This document shows, piece by piece, positions 36,518-48,454 of a stretch of DNA of 64,000 nucleotides. A program made the translations under genes and the position numbers. The stretch's first letter is position 1; each line of letters opens with the position of its first letter. Origin of the DNA: Trichaptum fuscoviolaceum (Eukaryota > Basidiomycota > Agaricomycetes > Hymenochaetales > Trichaptaceae); NCBI GenBank assembly GCA_910574455.1, contig CAJSYZ010000006.1:1-64000 (forward strand), in the 5' to 3' direction. The notes beneath the pieces were generated by a model. That model searched no databases, was not told the DNA's origin, and saw nothing but the letters and a program-made list of their open reading frames with translations.

Positions 36518-37974
36518 GTGGATGCCTCTTGCCCTGCGGTTTACCTCGGCCCTGCGCGGTCTCTGGCGGCGAAGGACGTGAGCGGGTGGATCAACCATGG
36601 CACTGGGATGGTGTGGGTCAGGATCTAAAAAACACAACTTTGTATCCCGCGACGACGTGTAATTACAAAATTATCTCCCCTTTTGATACGCTTTTTTTTT
36701 ATTTGCGCACGGATATCTTATACCCGTCGGGAACACTCCTTTCTCTCTGCAGACTATGGTGTGATAGCATTGCTGGAGCTTCGCTGGAAGATTCCCTTCC
36801 TCCCCATTTGTGAGGAACCTGCTTCATAGAACAGGAAGTAATAAAAGAACGAGAGTAGTAGTTTGAAGTACGGTCTGTGAGCTTGTGGGTTCAAGTCGCT
36901 TTCGCGGTGACGGAAGCATCAGGAAACGGATGCCAGTGGACTCCGAGTCACCGGACGTTCCTAAAGTCCCAGTCGTTCCTTTGCTTGCGACCAACATCCT
37001 TCCCCGCTTTCCTCTGCCAAGAAAAGACAAGAGCGCACTCTCATGCGACCTGATCAGCTGTGGTTCTGCCTGCGTCGGAAATGCACTTCGTCGGTTTTGA
37101 CAGTATCCTTCTCGAGGTCTTCGTTCCGATCTCAGTTCAGTGAGACTTGAATTGAGTTGAAAAGGCGAGGAATGGCAGGTCAGTGGTCACAGAATAATAT
37201 ACACTTGGCAACGATTTCAAGATAGTATTCTGATTTATCTCCACCACTTGCACAGTTAGGTTGGCGATGGCTCACGATGTCGAATACGTGACCGAGGTAA
37301 TGGAGAGCGGTTTCGAAGTAGTACTGTAAGTACATCCTGACTTCTGAGATTACGGTTTCTTTCTTACTTTCCGTGCATCGGATGTCCACCAGCGTTCAAG
37401 TTGTTCACTAAACCCATTTCCGTTCCAGGCTACCCCTGGGCCATGAAGGTCCTTTGCGTCTTGACCTGCGATTACACATGTACGACTCCGTTTTCCCGTG
37501 AGTTGACCTCGCGTGGCTTTGGGCCTTTGGCTATGATCGAGAGATTCGGGATTTTGCATGCGTGTAAGGTGTGGAGGAGCGGGATGGCGCTCGCAGCAGC
37601 GTGATGAAAAGGGCTCTTTTGTGGCCCGGGCGGAATAGCAAGAGTGTCGGGAATGGCGGTTCAGTAGCATGGCTCACAAGTCAGTTCGGTTACATTCTGA
37701 ACCAAACATATCTGCTCATGCGTATTGAACGCAAAGTACGTCGATAACATCATGTTCCTTTAAGTAATCTCACTTCTGTCCTTTATCGGAAGTAGAGGGA
37801 ATCTGTGGTTTTCAAAAGTGGGTAATCCAGTAGAGCAGTCTTCGCACCTGCTTCGGCTGATTAGTACCGACTTCTCTCAAGAAGCTCACAAGCCCATGTC
37901 GCTTGAACAATCCTTGCGGCATATTGCGTACTTTCCCCCCACCCGTACCCAATCGACTCTAGGCTATTCTCGCC
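36518..37974. other. No supportable gene
   Basis: Includes the SEC61 3' UTR (T-rich run near 36690). Open frames of 60-106 codons on both strands overlap without domain or splice support. Confidence 0.5.
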
Positions 37975-39923
37975 ATGCTTCATAGCGCATCGACAAATGC
38001 GTCCAGTATGGCAGTTCTATCGACTAAGAAAAGTCACGCCAGTAGTCTGACTACGTCAAGTCTTTCTCTAAGATCTGTGCAACCACAAACCGCACACACA
38101 GCCGACGACGACACCGTGACGAAGAAGACCTGCAAAGCACTACCCGATGAGTACTACGACGCCTTTCTCTCCGAGCAGTCAAAAAGACGACAACCGAGCT
38201 CAAGTGAGATTTCTTCTCGAACCTTACCGCTGAATATTATCTCGCTAACCTTTTCGCAGTCAGAGAGCTCCTCCCGTTAGAGAAGGTCCCGGGTGTGATC
38301 TCAGTCCTCGGGGGGAAACCCAACCCGTTCTCGTTCCCCATAACTGGCCTGACTATAGATGTGCGTTCCGCCGCCGACCCGCCCGGCGCACCAGAGACTC
38401 CTCTGACGATCTCCAGCGAAGCGCTTGCGGATGGTCTTCAGTACGGCATGACGGCAGGCTATGGGCCGTTGCTGGACTGGCTTGTGGGTCTGCAAGCCTA
38501 CTCTCATGGACGTCGCGATGGCGAGGGCTGGAGGATATCCATGTCTTCTGGCTCTCAGGATGCCATATACAAGGTGCGTACCTTGAATCTGGCCCGCTTA
38601 TCGTCCAGGCTGACTCGCGCAGGCTTTTAGTGCAGTCATAGCGCCCGGTGATGCGGTGCTTGTCGAGTCTCCTGTCTATGCGTTTGTTCTTCTCCTCTTT
38701 GTAATGTGCTCAAGCTAATATGAATGATTAGCGGAATTCTTCCAATCCTTCATGAACTGCAAGCAGACATCATACGTACGTCCTTCAGAATCCTTACCAC
38801 GTACTCGCCTGTATATCGAGACGTGATATAAGCAGCTATCGAACTCGACGCTGATGGCATCAAACCACCTGTACTGCGCGAAACGCTGGAGAATTGGCCG
38901 ACAGCCAAACCCCGGCCCAAAGTGCTTTACACAGTTCCTGTACGCCGTTTACTCATAGACCAGCAACACAGCTTATAGAAGTCTTACATACATGTATAAG
39001 TTCGGATCCAATCCTGCGGGAACGACCACGTCAGAGGGGAGACGGCGTGAAGTGCTTGCCCTGTCCGTAAAATACGACTTTCTCATATTTGAAGGTCAGT
39101 GTGTTCACCTCTCAAGCAATCTTTATCTCTCACTAAAGCCTTATCATAATTCGCGTCGGTTCTCGTTTAACAGACGACCCGTACCACTATCTCTATTACG
39201 GTAAACTACCACGGCCTAGGTCATACTTCAGCCTTGAACTAGAGCAACCAGAGGTCGGGCGCGTGGTGAGGTTCGATAGCATGTCAGAGATCCTGTCGCC
39301 CGGGATGCGCTTGGGCTTTACATCCGGGCCCACTCCTTTCTTGAATGCAATGGATAAGCATGTGTGTTTGTTCGAGCTCGGCCTGACTCTGGCTGTTCGT
39401 ACTGACAAAGCTCCACAATCAGACAGCGATGTCCAACATGCATGTCCCAGCGTTGACGCAAGTCATCGCACACGCTGTACTCGATTCATGGGGTTATGAG
39501 AAGTTCCGGAAGCACACGGCGGCTGTGTCAATGTTCTACCGCAAGAAACGCGATATCTTCGATGCCGCGCTGCACTCCACGCTCGATGGACTTGTAGAAT
39601 GGACACCTCCGGATTCTGGACTATTCTTCTGGTATGAACAAATTGCGCGGTAGGCTTCATCGCACTGACACTCTCCGTTATTTACTAGGTTTAAACTCCT
39701 GCACCAGGGAGGTAACGACGATTCTAATAAATTGATCTGCGAAAAGGCATTTTAGAAATGAGTGCTTACCATACCCGGTGCGCCCTTCATGCCGGACGAT
39801 AGGCCCAGGCCCACACCTTACATACGTGCCTCGTTCAGTACTTTGGAGCCGGACAAAGTATGTGAAGCATTCGGGCGTTTGAAAGATGTTCTTTTAGTTG
39901 CACAGTCTCAAACCTCTCAGTGA
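37975..39923 (+). pseudogene. Aromatic/kynurenine-type aminotransferase (Aro8-like) pseudogene
   Basis: A nine-exon fold-type I PLP aminotransferase: 37975-38203, 38260-38573, 38623-38681, 38732-38775, 38836-38939, 39001-39094, 39174-39361, 39423-39631 and from 39689. All junctions are in phase. Landmarks are GKPNPFSFPI, AGYGPLLDWL, SGSQDAIYKAFS, FGSNPAGTT and EDDPYHYLYYG. The Schiff-base motif reads FDSMSEILSPGMRLGF: the lysine expected after SMS is Glu (GAG), so PLP cannot be bound covalently. In the last exon two stops, TAG 39753-39755 and TGA 39759-39761, fall at expected sense positions. Beyond them the frame continues with the family's C-terminus (PYIRASFSTLEPDKV) to a TGA at 39921-39923. 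Splice sites and most of the frame are intact, so loss is recent. Enzymes of this family transaminate aromatic amino acids, 2-aminoadipate or kynurenine. Confidence 0.85.
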
Positions 39924-41102
39924 TATTCTGTGGTAAAAATCATATACATACATATAATATATACACTTGTCATTACTTACGTTACACATCTCACGTTACA
40001 TGAGGAGTCGAACCTGTGGGCCTGGCGCCGAACATGTACTCTGACTCCGATGATCTTCGGCAGGGCGAGACGTGCAGTTGATTGATGTACATCATAGGAG
40101 ATCCATCTCAATTAGTTCGATCTGCGGTGGAGCAAAATGGACTATAGCATCCTCATGAACTATCTACTCTACTCTGATTATGTATCTTCTTTTGCCTTAC
40201 TCAACCTGGACAAAAGATGCGATCCCTGCCCCACAACTGCAAATATATCTCCAATCAACAGATATTGAAGCTCCTTGGCGCTTTCTAAGACGGTCTCTTG
40301 CATCTAGCTTATGGCCAGTCGCGATTTCAAGAAGTGTGGTTAAAACCCCCCTGTCATGCTTGGACCATGAATTCCGTGCAATAAAAACTGAAAATGGAGG
40401 ATTGAGCGAAGTTGATCGGTGTTTACTAGTACCCCATATCTTGACTTCCAGGATCATCTGTCCGACATTGTTCAAGCAATCGTCTCTTTACCTATGTTCT
40501 CCATTTCCCAGTGACAGCCTGAGAACACTTCATTTTTCAGTGCCGTACATCATGAGCCCGAGATGTCCTGGCGTTGAAACCCGGTCTATGTATTTGGCAG
40601 TGCCTTATAACTTTTACCACTTTTCATCACTTGAGCTCAGAGATACGCCCTAGCGTGCACGCTGTAGTAAGTCCGAATGGTATCCTATTCAGAGCTTCTC
40701 TGCTCCTATTCTTGCTTCTGCTCCCGAAAGATATACATTGGGTTCATTCAGTACGTCTACGAAATGTGCGACTGGTTTGATAGCTTGCACAGGTACAGGT
40801 GGAAGACCAGGGTGAAAGGTACAGATCTTGTGTTGAGTATCTGTCCATTTTGAGGATTAAGTTCTGTCTGTTTGTAAGATAAATTGATAAATTGAGAAGC
40901 ATGAGACATAGAAAGAATAACGAACGGTTCGAGATGCAGTTCCATTCGCTATGTCTTCGCTCCAATCCTGTCTCCGAAGCGGTAGGAAAGCGCCACTGGC
41001 GCTCCTTTGCAACGTATAAAGTCTTGTTATCCACGATACTTTCACCACCATCTGCAATACTGCAACTTGAGCACCAGTACTCGTGTCAATCTCAAATCGA
41101 AA
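39924..41102. other. No supportable gene
   Basis: A 157-codon plus-strand open frame (40180-40653) has no recognisable domain and is probably chance. The last 60 bases are likely the 5' UTR of the next gene. Confidence 0.45.
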
Positions 41103-41845
41103 ATGACGTCCCCGTCCCATTGCACAATCTCTCTTCTACATACCAGCAGTAACTATTCTTTGGTCCCAGAGAATGATAGTGTCGTTCCGGCGAACAAAGT
41201 CATCAGTGATGACCCTAAAGTCCATCCCGGCTCGAACATGCAGGTACTGTCACTCACAATCCTCTCTTCTCCGAGCGCCGCTCTGATATATAGTGCTTAG
41301 TGGCTTGTAACTCCGCGTAAGAATCCCTCGAGTGATGTCACGATCTCTCCGAGAGATAATACAGGCTTGTATCTCTCCTATAACAGTGAGGTGCGTGACG
41401 GTTCATTTAATAACATCTTTCTTTTCATGATTCGTTCCCATTGCTGATGAGTGCAACTGGCATATCTGTAGAAGAAAGTTGTCGAACTGAGCTTGACATC
41501 ATTTGCATGGCGGTTTGATACTATTAGTGAGAAAGAGGACACGTACTAGTGAGCAACAAAAATTAAAATTCCCTATCCCTCCCCTCGATCATCCTCATAT
41601 TATGTCTTTAACTCCCTTTGTACTCTTAGTATCCAATTAATGCACTCAAAAGACTCGGACAAGAATAAGGTGCTCGCTAGGAAAGAGGATTCTGTGAGTA
41701 TATCCTACTTTAGATCCCGCATCAGGTTATTAGCATTCTCATGATTCATTCTCGTCTATTCACTCGTCAGTACGAGCTGGTCTTTATCAATAAATCCGAG
41801 GGGGACGAGAAGTATCAGGAGTGGAAACTCACAGACAAAGCGTGA
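41103..41845 (+). CDS. Small five-exon gene, possible beta-trefoil protein
   Basis: Assembled from splice signals and phase: exons 41103-41243, 41301-41390, 41472-41542, 41630-41693 and 41771-41845, giving 146 aa. Every junction is GT-AG and in phase, and the spliced frame has no stop until TGA 41843-41845, which is strong evidence for a real gene although no single exon exceeds 47 codons. The protein has no signal peptide or TM segment. Alternating short strands and turns (TISLLHTSSNYSLVPEN, NMQWLVTPRKNPSSDVTI, NTGLYLSYNSEKKVVEL, FAWRFDTI) and a QEWKL near the C-terminus suggest a three-lobed beta-trefoil, as in ricin-type lectins or fungal mycocypin protease inhibitors. That fold call is a visual inference. 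A frameless remnant is unlikely given five consistent exons. Confidence 0.7.
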
Positions 41846-43261
41846 CTGAGAACGCGCTAAACTGGCGACTTGATAAACAAGAAGGAGAGAAATGAAGAAG
41901 AGGATTAATACACGCGTTCAGGGTAGAAGAGTGGAAGAGAAGAAGAGAGCCTGAGCTCGGCTTCGGAAAGTCCCGTTACGCTTGATAGTCATGATTTTCG
42001 TACCACTATTCAATGATAAATATGTAAATACGGCACATTGACGCAGACAAGCTGACAATTTATTACCTGCTCGAGGCGTGATCGCTATGAAGGAATTTAG
42101 TAATTCAAGCATAAATGTGAACTGACACGATGCTGAATACTCGGAACTGAAGGCAATCTGTCTGAAACTTCATTTCTCGCAGCGGTGCAGCCTGCAGCCT
42201 GAGAGTGTTCTCCGTCTAAGGGTGCAGAGAAGCCGGTACGAATGAAGGAGACGAAGGTGCATGCTCTCGTCTCATACATGGGTACCTAAACAAAGATCCG
42301 CAATTTAATAGACACATAGTGACATAGCGGAAAGAAGTCACGGTTTGCACACTGACACAGCTTCGACTCACATACGCGGGGCCGACTCAAATGCCGTGAA
42401 ATCAAAAGGACAACAAAGATATACGCCCGGATACAACCCATGGATAGTAATAACTTAGTAAGTAAGCATCTGACTTTGCAAATGGAAAAGCTATTACATG
42501 TGATCGTCTGGGTTGATGCTCATTTGCCTTTGATGTGGCCAAATAGCTAGAAGTGAGAATGTCGACATCAACTTATCCTTCATTAGGAAACAGAATCAAG
42601 CCTTACCATTTTTATGGACAGATGGACAACAAGAAATTGTGTTATACAAAGCCTGTTGCGGATCCTGCCAGGAGAGTGTTGCGTTGCATTGTCTTGTAGG
42701 GGCAACTGCATCGAGAGTCGAGAGTTGAAACATCTTCGGGTCATCAATCGTAGCTTTCCTAGCACTGGAATCCAGGTGGTAAGTAAGCCGTCGTATTGCG
42801 TATGATGATGATGTTTCAGATGCAAATACAAATAAGTGCGTTCCCCAATGAGTCACGATAAAGACTCGCGCACCTAAGGCTGTGCCATGTAAATAATCGT
42901 AAATAGAACTCGGACCCAGATGCGGGAGCCGTCCATTCAACCGTTCATCTGTTCTTGCTTCCCTTTATATGCCTATTGAAATATGAACTTCGGGGTAAGA
43001 ACGACAATTTATTTTTGACAGAAAAGCAATATATAATCCATATGTTCTCAATACTTTCAATCCCGCCTTTCCCCTCTTGCTTTACGGCTCTCTTCCACCT
43101 TCAGCAATCTTCCATTTACTTTTAGATTATAAGATGGATTTGAGCTGATTTAACACAGAATATTTTATATTTCGATATTGACAACAAGAAATCACATCTT
43201 CGTATGTGGCTGATATGTAAGTAGCTGTAGGACACCTTAGATAAATACCGGATTTCATTCT
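41846..43261. other. No supportable gene
   Basis: Convergent 3' flanks of the small gene and the questin-oxidase-like gene. Minus-strand frames at 42583-42940 overlap each other and have no domain. Confidence 0.5.
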
Positions 43262-45225
43262 TCACTGACCATCCCACCTCCCTCCGAAATCCCATGCCCC
43301 CCTTCTCTCACCCTCCCGCATCCAACCCAGCCTGCGCATCGTCAAGCCCGCAATCCGCGCAAACAGCGTCCCATCCAGCACCTCCGATCCCTCGAGCTCC
43401 GTCCAGCCCTGCCACCTCCCCGCACGCGTCTCGTACCCATAGCGCAATGCGTAATGTGCGAGCGCGCGCTGGAGCTTCGGCAGGTGCTCGTTCGGGTGGA
43501 GGATCGTGCTCTGCAGCACGGGCAGCCACGTATTCGGCGCGAGCTTCTCGCTCGCAGTTGCCAGCCCGTCCGCACCAGTCGACCGTCGCGCAAAGCCCGA
43601 GCTGGGATCGAAGAACCCGAGTGTTCCTTCGCTCGGCGTGGGCTTTGGGCCGGGGACGACGAGGCGCGCGCTGGTTTTCGCGAAGAAGGGTTTCAGTGAA
43701 AGCGGAGGCCGGCCACGCGCGACCCAGACGGAGAGGGCTACGCCCAGATATGTTCGCAAGAGAAGCGACTTGGATCTGGGTGAGAGATGCGCGGCGATGG
43801 ATGGGAGGAATAGGGATGAGGTGACGAGGTGCATCCTGCGATGAACACACAATATCAACACCTCCTATTCGCCCTGTACGGAGTAAAGAGGGTGCTTACA
43901 TGAAGAAGTCAGCCACGAATTCTCCTCCCGTTTTCCCGTCTCTCCCTTCGCTCCAGCCTCCCACGCCATATATCAGAGACACGACCCACGCGAGCTCCTC
44001 GATCTTCTCTTTCACTTCCTCCTCATCCTCGCCATTGACCTCCCACCAGCTGGCATACTTCTTGATCAATGCCCCCCTATTTCGAAGGACACTGTCCAAT
44101 GGGAACCCACCATCCGAGGCCTCGAACCGAGCGAGCACAGGCGGGATGGGGCACGCTGCACCAGGGGCCAGAGCGGGGTTGGACAGCATGCGTGCTAGAA
44201 GAGTGAACGTGTGCCACGCGCGGCGTTTCGACTTCGACTCTTGGGTTGGAGTCGTCACTGGACTGAGCGTATCCGCGCCCGATGAAGCCTTTGTCTCGAC
44301 ATCCGACGATGGAGTAGAGTCGGGTGAAAGAGAGAGCTTAGAAACGAGTTCAGACATGACCGAGGTATCCTGGGAGACTTCGTCTTGCTTTTTATAATGG
44401 GAGGATGAAAATAGTTCCCGAGGAATCAGGACATCGAAATCTGTTCCGGTAATGCAGGCCATCGCAATACCTTCACGTTTCTGTCGTCAAAATACCGCAA
44501 TAAACACCGCAGTAAATTGTGTATGATCACTCACCTTCAGCCAACATCCCCGGTGTGCCGAACTCACAGGCATGCCCAACGTGTATCATGGGGTGTATCA
44601 AACCCGAAAGGAACCGGTTCAGCATCTGTGGCTGCTTCGCGTCCTCTTTGATCTCTGGGTCCCAGTTTGCGGGTGGCGAGAAGACGAAGTTTTCTAAAGT
44701 CTTGCTAATCCCATGTTTTAGCGCCTGAGCAGAGAAGAAGGTGAGGTAGGCACGGTAGTATCTGCGCCGGCAAAGTTAACTGATCGGCCGTTCTCCCCTC
44801 TGGGAAACATGAGACTCACTTTTCATCACCCAGATGCTTTTTCCAATTCGATTCTGTAACCTCACTGGGAGAAGGAAATAGTGGTCTTTGATAGACGACA
44901 TGTGTCTCGTACGCGGCCTCGAGAACATCCGGAGTAGCGCCCAGCGTGTAAATGGCGTACAGATGGTGCGTAGCGTGGCTTGATACTATCAGCGTCCTCA
45001 ACAGCAACGGATTTATATGACAACATACTTATGAAGGCCTTTTTCATCAAAGAAAATATGGTGGCGGTCGTAGTCGTCTTTCAAGAGCTCCATCAGCGTT
45101 TTTGCAGACGCGATGGAAGCGCCCGGGTGACGCGCCGGCGCTACATCAGCATAAATCGTCGTCGGAAGCGGGAACAAAGCATGCAGGATGTGCGAAGGGG
45201 TCCTCTCGATAGCTGTGGTTGACAT
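43262..45225 (-). CDS. Questin-oxidase-like protein (AflY/GedK family)
   Basis: The five-exon minus-strand model is 45225-45029, 44978-44820, 44761-44535, 44470-43900 and 43835-43262 (575 aa; introns 50-64 nt, all phases agree). The family is recognised from HHIFFDEKGLH, the histidine-rich NHATHHLYAIYTLGATPDVL, KKHLGDEKYYRAYLTFF, SGLIHPMIHVGHACEFGTPG and the C-terminal ALAHYALRYGY. Members include the Baeyer-Villiger-type questin oxidase of geodin synthesis and AflY of the aflatoxin pathway, which open anthraquinone-type rings. Many mushrooms carry family members outside any polyketide cluster. Here no polyketide synthase or tailoring gene lies in the window, so the substrate is unknown. A Ser/Thr-rich acidic insert (about 215-260) interrupts the domain. 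The start ATG is followed directly by the conserved region and fits family length. Confidence 0.88.
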
Positions 45226-48200
45226 AGCTGTGCTCTACAGTCTATGAGGTTGTGGACGAACGGCGTGAAAGAGGATCAAGTTTAAGTAGAGATGCGGGGA
45301 AGTTGATGGGGCGCGAGTCGCGTTACTCGGTCCGTGATCGGCTTCGAGATTGAACGATTCCGTTATTCAGCAACGCCGTAACAGCATGTGTATCCGGGAG
45401 AAAGTTGACTTACCTTCATACTTCAACGACCGACCGACATTCCATTGGAGGCCACGATGTTGATTGGAGGTCACGTTCCTTGGTGGTAAAAATACCTCGG
45501 ACATTTAAAGGCATCCGAACTGGCTTATAGATTATTGTTAGCTGTTAAAAGATTTAAGGCCAATCCGAGTTGGCGATGATGTGGCCAAGCAGTCAGAGCA
45601 TACGTGTAGTGCGTCTTTAAACGACCGAAGGAAAGAGACTTCCGCCAGCATTTTGATCGATATCAAAGAGCAGGTGAATAACCATACAATGATGAAAGAA
45701 AAACAAGCTCTAATTCCATATAGCAGGTTTATGTATGGAAAAGTTGTCAATGAAGGAATATGAGATGGTGGAGGAGTGTGCGCATCACGACGCGCCGGTC
45801 CCACAGACTGGCACGGGCAGCAATTGGACCTCCGACAAAGCTCCGACTTTGACTTATGTATAATTGTTGCTTCCGAGTTTGACTCAAACAACACCATAGA
45901 TAAACTGATTTTTCACACAAAATACGTCAGAAGTCTGAGCCTCAGCATCTTTCGGAGATGCCAGTATTTGATCAAGCTAAAGGTTATTCCGAGTTTCTCA
46001 AATCAAGTTGACACGGTTATCATTGGCCAGCAAAAATTGAAGACATAACGCGACATTTCAGCACGCTATCACGAGTAAGTCTAGAACATGTCTATAGTAT
46101 GTGATTACGAGACTTTGGTTCTGCGTTTTCGACGTTCCGAAGCTTGAAGCTGAAGATTCCGACCTCGGGCCTCCGGCTTCAACTTTCTCATGTTCAACCT
46201 CAGCAAGCAGATCCTACCCAAGAAGACCAGTTCTTGACCATGCCTTCCATAGACACGGAGACCGTTATTGCGTTATACGAGTTGGATTCTATCGATGGTT
46301 TCTGGATATGAGTTGTAAGATTAGGAATGTGCGAGCTTCGTCGCAGGGTCTTCGGGTCCTCGATAGACCTTTTCTCACCATTAATTTCCAGGTACATGCT
46401 AAGCTATTTTCACTGCAGAATATTCTAATGTTATTTTAGACAAGTGAGTAGATGTGAATGCCGGCCTTCGCTGCGGTTATGAGGACCGGCAAAAAACGAA
46501 GGCCGGGACGAGGATGGACAAATAACCGTAAATAGTAGAAAATTTTCAGTCTGAGCCATTCAACACCTTCGCTTTCGATATTGGTTCACGACTACTCTGC
46601 TTATGCTTTTGCAATAGGAAGACAATACCAGCTACCGTACTAAAATAGGGCTTCCTTGACAGAACCAAAAGAGAGGCTGAATAAGAAATAAACGAGATGC
46701 CGTGAATATGGTTTGGATTGGGGATGAAGACGACGACTCTGCATGTTGTTATTCTTCCTTCTTCCTCAAGGAGCTCACCCTCGGCTGCATTGTAGACACA
46801 CTCGGCTCAGATCTCACACAGGATGTGAATTCTAAAAGGGCAGCTTTCATTTCTCCCTGAGGAAGCCAATCGTCCCGCAAGTTGTCTCGCTCCCCATTTG
46901 CATGTCAGATCCGCCCCGTCTTGGGAATGTGTCCTGGCACTATGTCCTAATGAGCTTCTCTTGATTCTGAGGAGACAGTAATGAAAGATGAGGGGAGGGA
47001 GATGACGGTTGTGGATTGCAAGAAACTAACTTGGAGTGACACTGCTTTCCTCACATCTCCCCACCCCCGTATTTTAACCACCGGGATACTTTCTTATGTC
47101 GTGGGCTCAGCAGTGACTTCCAGATGAGCCAGTGCAAGCTAGCTCAGCTGAACTCGGAAGGCTACGAAATACAAACTCTCAAGGGCGAGCCTGTAAGAGC
47201 CCGACAGACCCCTCCTTATGTGTTATAGTCTGAATATGTTTATGCAGCCCGTCGAACCCGAAGTTGATTGACTTCTTGTGGGACATAACTACTCCGTGAT
47301 GCGGATGCACTTACCGAGAAGGCGAGGAATCGTTAAAATTGCTCGTCTGCTTTGAGTGATGGCCCAGCGGCGCTATCAGTTCTTCACCATCACGGAAGTA
47401 CCAATGGTGTCCATTTATCGCTTGAATCGAGTTTTTGCCTTAGCGAAAACACTGATCAAGTCCGTGTATGCGTGGAAATCGTTGTGGGCTTGCTCAGGCC
47501 GTCAAGGTTACACTTACACGTGAGCCGGGTCCATCGTGCAGCCCAACTCGCTCTATAAGAAAGAGCGTCTCTCGCTCAGCCCAATTTCTCATTGTGGCCT
47601 CTTTCGCGAAAGTACTCGAAACGCTTTGTCGATTCTAGACGGAAGCCTATCAAGACGTATATGGCCGTGAACTCGGAGGCGACGAGACTCTTCCCTGACA
47701 GCTTACGAGAGCATGTAACCAGTCTATAAGGTCCACTTTCGCAAAAGAAGACCGCCAGCTCAGCACCTCCGGTTCTATATTAACTGATGCCTAGTCACAG
47801 GTCTCTTCTCCGCCTTCTCCTATGAATGCGGTCATCTTGCTTCTTGACTCGTGTCCCTTTCTCCCCGTTCTCAAACATTCTCACAGATAACTCTTCCATT
47901 GTGCGTTTGCGATACAATTTCCATCGCACGACAAGAGTGCATCATGATCCACACTCCTCATCTATTCTAGCGCTTCTTTCTCAGTGCTTTCGGTATCGGA
48001 TGCCATCTCACGGCAGCACATGCACATCTAGCACGCGAGATAAGGTGGAAGGCCCCGGGCTCTTCCCAGCGACTATTCCCGTTAATGCCCTGCGATATGC
48101 TCACACTTTTCATACGTACGTTATTTACCCTTCAGGAGACGAGCCACACAACACTGGTTCAGAAGCACGGTCACCAAATCATGACTGATTTTTACAACGA

Positions 48201-48454
48201 TCGTATACATGTACAGATGAACGGTATACTCGCAAGATCCTGCTATCGAGCATGACTACCATCTCCGACCCAAAGCGATTACATTCATGATCTCATTCCT
48301 TCACTTTCGCGTGCCAAGGCCGCCTCGGACAGTGCATCGTTTCTAGACGAAAGAAGTACGCTATTAGCTACGATGTGGTGGAATTAAAGACGAGGACGAG
48401 GACGGCAAATTGACCTACTCATGCAAAGGCGGGCTTTCGCTTTATACGGTATTG
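45226..48454. other. Long intergenic stretch, nothing recognised
   Basis: Open frames at 45538-45897 (minus), 45776-46048, 46101-46439 and 47826-48188 (plus) were read for domains and splice continuation without result. An unannotated non-coding transcript cannot be excluded. The left end should hold the questin-oxidase-like promoter. Confidence 0.45.

Noticed and set aside
36880..36915. GGGTTCAAGTCGC resembling a tRNA T loop
   Set aside because: No pairing stem and no cloverleaf upstream.
40005..40030. GAGTCGAACCTGT resembling a minus-strand tRNA T arm
   Set aside because: The stem bases do not pair and the flanks do not give other arms.
40180..40653. 157-codon plus-strand frame
   Set aside because: No recognisable motif, no codon pattern, and no conserved neighbour logic.
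43294..43850. Long frames on both strands inside the questin-oxidase-like exon
   Set aside because: GC-rich shadow frames of the real minus-strand coding exon.
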